7,031 nt of DNA from Methanobacteriota archaeon (lineage in GTDB: Archaea; Thermoplasmatota; Poseidoniia; Poseidoniales; Thalassarchaeaceae): the NCBI GenBank assembly GCA_002686525.1, contig NZDA01000006.1, forward strand, positions 109,753 through 116,783, given 5' to 3'. Below are positions 5,686-7,031 of this stretch, piece by piece. A program made the position numbers and the translations under genes. Below the pieces are notes generated by a model. The model made no database searches and was not told where the DNA came from. It saw only the letters and a list, made by a program, of their open reading frames with translations. Position 1 is the first letter of the stretch, and each line of letters starts with the position of its first letter.

Positions 5686-7031
5686 AAACTCACCCCCATT
5701 AGTAATACGAAAATACAGATGACACCAACTGTGGCCATCAAAATATAATCTCCAGCACTTCCAGTGGTAAACTTACGAACTTCAAATGAACCAAGAACTG
5801 ATTTTGATTCTATCTGCTTAATTATTCCATCAACAATATTTCTATCAAACCACGCGGTGAAGTCAGCGAATGGAACGACTGTTCTTGCTAATATTCCCTC
5901 ATACAAATCATCAAAATAGAGTCTTTTATCTAGTGCTTCAGCTAATTGTGATTCGGACAACCAAGAGACATCTTGCTTCCCAAACTTTCCTGAAAGTTTG
6001 ACTAACCATCCTACAAATAAGTTAGCCTTTTCACCTTCTTTGAGAGAACCACCATGAATCCTAGAGGCCATAATTGGTCCTACAATAAAGGAAAGTAATA
6101 TGGTAAGCCATCCAACCATACGTACTTTCATATCATCAGGTAAAAATGCATGTTCTAATTCGTAAATAATTCTATCAGTTAATGATTTTCCATGCAGAGA
6201 CAAATCGTCGGTTTTATTTGATAGGAAATCAACAATACCTAAAACTGCAAGTACAAATCCGCTAATTGCTGTAATTATTGTAAGAATGATTAATGGTTCT
6301 TTTATCCAAGGAGTTGTTTCATGTACATGATCAACAACATCACTCTTAGGTTCTCCTGCGAATGTCATAAACCACATCCTGGACATATAGAAACCTGTCA
6401 TTCCTGCAGTTGCGAGTATAAGTATGGCAGGACCTAACATCAAAGTTTCACCTTCGAAATATGCAGTCCAAGTTTTGGCGATTATTCCCTCTTTAGACCA
6501 GAAACCACCAATCAAGGGTATTCCAATAATTGACATTGAGCCAAACATCATTGCAGTAGCAGTTACTGGTAGTTTTGATGCAAGGCCTCCCATATTTCTC
6601 ATATCTTGAGGATCGAAATCATGATGGCCATCGTCAGAGCCATGGTGTAAATGATCATGAGCATGATGTACTTCATGAATTACTGAACCACTAGCCATGA
6701 ATAGCATTCCTTTCGCCATTGCATGATTGAATAAGTGGAAAAGAGACGCCCCGAGAACGAAGTAACCAGCATAATATTCGTCGATATTAAGGAAGTAAAG
6801 AGCGGAACCTAATCCAGTGAAAATATAAGCTAGTTGTGACATTGTAGAATATGCTAGAACTTTCTTAATATCATTTTGAACGAATGCGATTGATGCCGCC
6901 ATAAATGCAGTTATTCCTCCAATCCATGCCACAATTAATCCAAAATCTTCCAGTCCAGAAACCCCATATTTATTCACATCAACAAAAGGCATTAGCCTTG
7001 CAACTAAGTATAATCCTGCATTAACCATTGT
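5682..7031 (-). CDS. nuoL: Complex I proton-pumping subunit NuoL, 5' end outside window
   Basis: This is the distal antiporter-like subunit L of complex I. About 449 residues are seen; by comparison with E. coli NuoL (613 residues), about 255 N-terminal residues lie beyond 7031. The visible part starts inside the conserved ATMV-x-AGLYLVAR segment, so M at 7028 is internal and not a start. Numbering from that Met, NDIKKVLAYSTMSQLAY (52-68) is the family signature. H98, H102 and K106 match the His-His-Lys set on the central proton axis, and K179-E180 (FWSKEG) match the terminal Lys-acid pair. A loop at 118-136 carries nine histidines. The C-terminal part has the NuoL-specific features absent from M and N: RLYFDDLYEGIL (369-380) and FDRNIVDGII (394-403) of the long lateral helix, then a last membrane helix at about 428-445. 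These features separate it from Mrp antiporter subunits. The stop overlaps the proposed nuoM start as CTGA. Confidence 0.95.
   Translation of the reverse strand, partial: TMVNAGLYLVARLMPFVDVNKYGVSGLEDFGLIVAWIGGITAFMAASIAFVQNDIKKVLAYSTMSQLAYIFTGLGSALYFLNIDEYYAGYFVLGASLFHLFNHAMAKGMLFMASGSVIHEVHHAHDHLHHGSDDGHHDFDPQDMRNMGGLASKLPVTATAMMFGSMSIIGIPLIGGFWSKEGIIAKTWTAYFEGETLMLGPAILILATAGMTGFYMSRMWFMTFAGEPKSDVVDHVHETTPWIKEPLIILTIITAISGFVLAVLGIVDFLSNKTDDLSLHGKSLTDRIIYELEHAFLPDDMKVRMVGWLTILLSFIVGPIMASRIHGGSLKEGEKANLFVGWLVKLSGKFGKQDVSWLSESQLAEALDKRLYFDDLYEGILARTVVPFADFTAWFDRNIVDGIIKQIESKSVLGSFEVRKFTTGSAGDYILMATVGVICIFVLLMGVSF
5689..5697 (-). promoter_or_regulatory. Ribosome binding site of nuoM inside the end of nuoL
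   Basis: On the minus strand GGGGGTGAG is followed by TTT and CTG (5685-5683). It is one of the strongest Shine-Dalgarno matches in the window, and its spacing to the CTG equals that between GGGTGAG and the rio1 ATG. The other candidate, TTG 5637, lies about 50 bases further on and has no comparable site. It is the main reason for placing the nuoM start at a CTG. Confidence 0.7.

Noticed and set aside
6424..6609. Plus-strand open frame opposite nuoL
   Set aside because: Antisense to the conserved NuoL region that includes FWSKEG; no independent coding sign.
2405..7031. The three antiporter-like genes as an Mrp-type cation antiporter or hydrogenase membrane module
   Set aside because: The order L-M-N, the lateral-helix signatures in the first gene and the NuoN-type third gene fit complex I better. 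Catalytic subunits outside the window would be needed to separate Nuo from Fpo.
1..7031. CRISPR arrays, tRNA or rRNA genes, insertion sequences and att sites
   Set aside because: No regularly spaced repeats, cloverleaf-like sequence, transposase frame or terminal inverted repeats were seen on either strand.

Overview
The window is archaeal chromosome, and every gene in it lies on the minus strand, so transcription runs from high to low coordinates. The archaeal call rests on three adjacent genes in the order translation initiation factor aIF1A, atypical protein kinase Rio1, two-KH-domain protein of the Dim2/Pno1 family. The same order is known in euryarchaea such as Methanocaldococcus. The AT-rich composition, GGTGA-type ribosome binding sites, acidic protein tails and a Nuo-type complex I would suit a marine planktonic Thermoplasmatota lineage (Marine Group II or III). 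That placement is inference; nothing in the window fixes the taxon.

From the high-coordinate end, transcription first passes three proton-pumping subunits of respiratory complex I. nuoL (5682-7031) has its 5' end beyond the window. nuoM (4087-5685) and nuoN (2405-4090) follow. The three are tightly coupled: nuoL/nuoM share a 4-base CTGA overlap and nuoM/nuoN a 4-base ATGA overlap. They encode antiporter-like membrane subunits that carry proton translocation driven by quinone reduction.

After a 44-base spacer containing a small hairpin comes a small-subunit ribosome cluster: aIF1A (1845-2360), rio1 (956-1840) and the KH protein (187-918). aIF1A acts in start-site selection on the 30S subunit, and Rio1 and Dim2 act in late 30S maturation. 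The rio1 ribosome binding site contains the aIF1A stop codon, so those two are probably translated together. The KH gene lacks a Shine-Dalgarno sequence and has a TTAAAA box at the right distance for a leaderless transcript. Last, a gene that I do not recognise (1-134) starts with one transmembrane segment and leaves the window. No gap of 300 bases or more lacks a gene.

I see no mobile element, CRISPR array, tRNA or rRNA, and no clear new system. The points most worth a second look are a probable CTG start codon for nuoM, an acidic aIF1A tail ending in DDDIDSFFG, a histidine-rich loop in NuoL, and the close linkage of complex I with ribosome-biogenesis genes.
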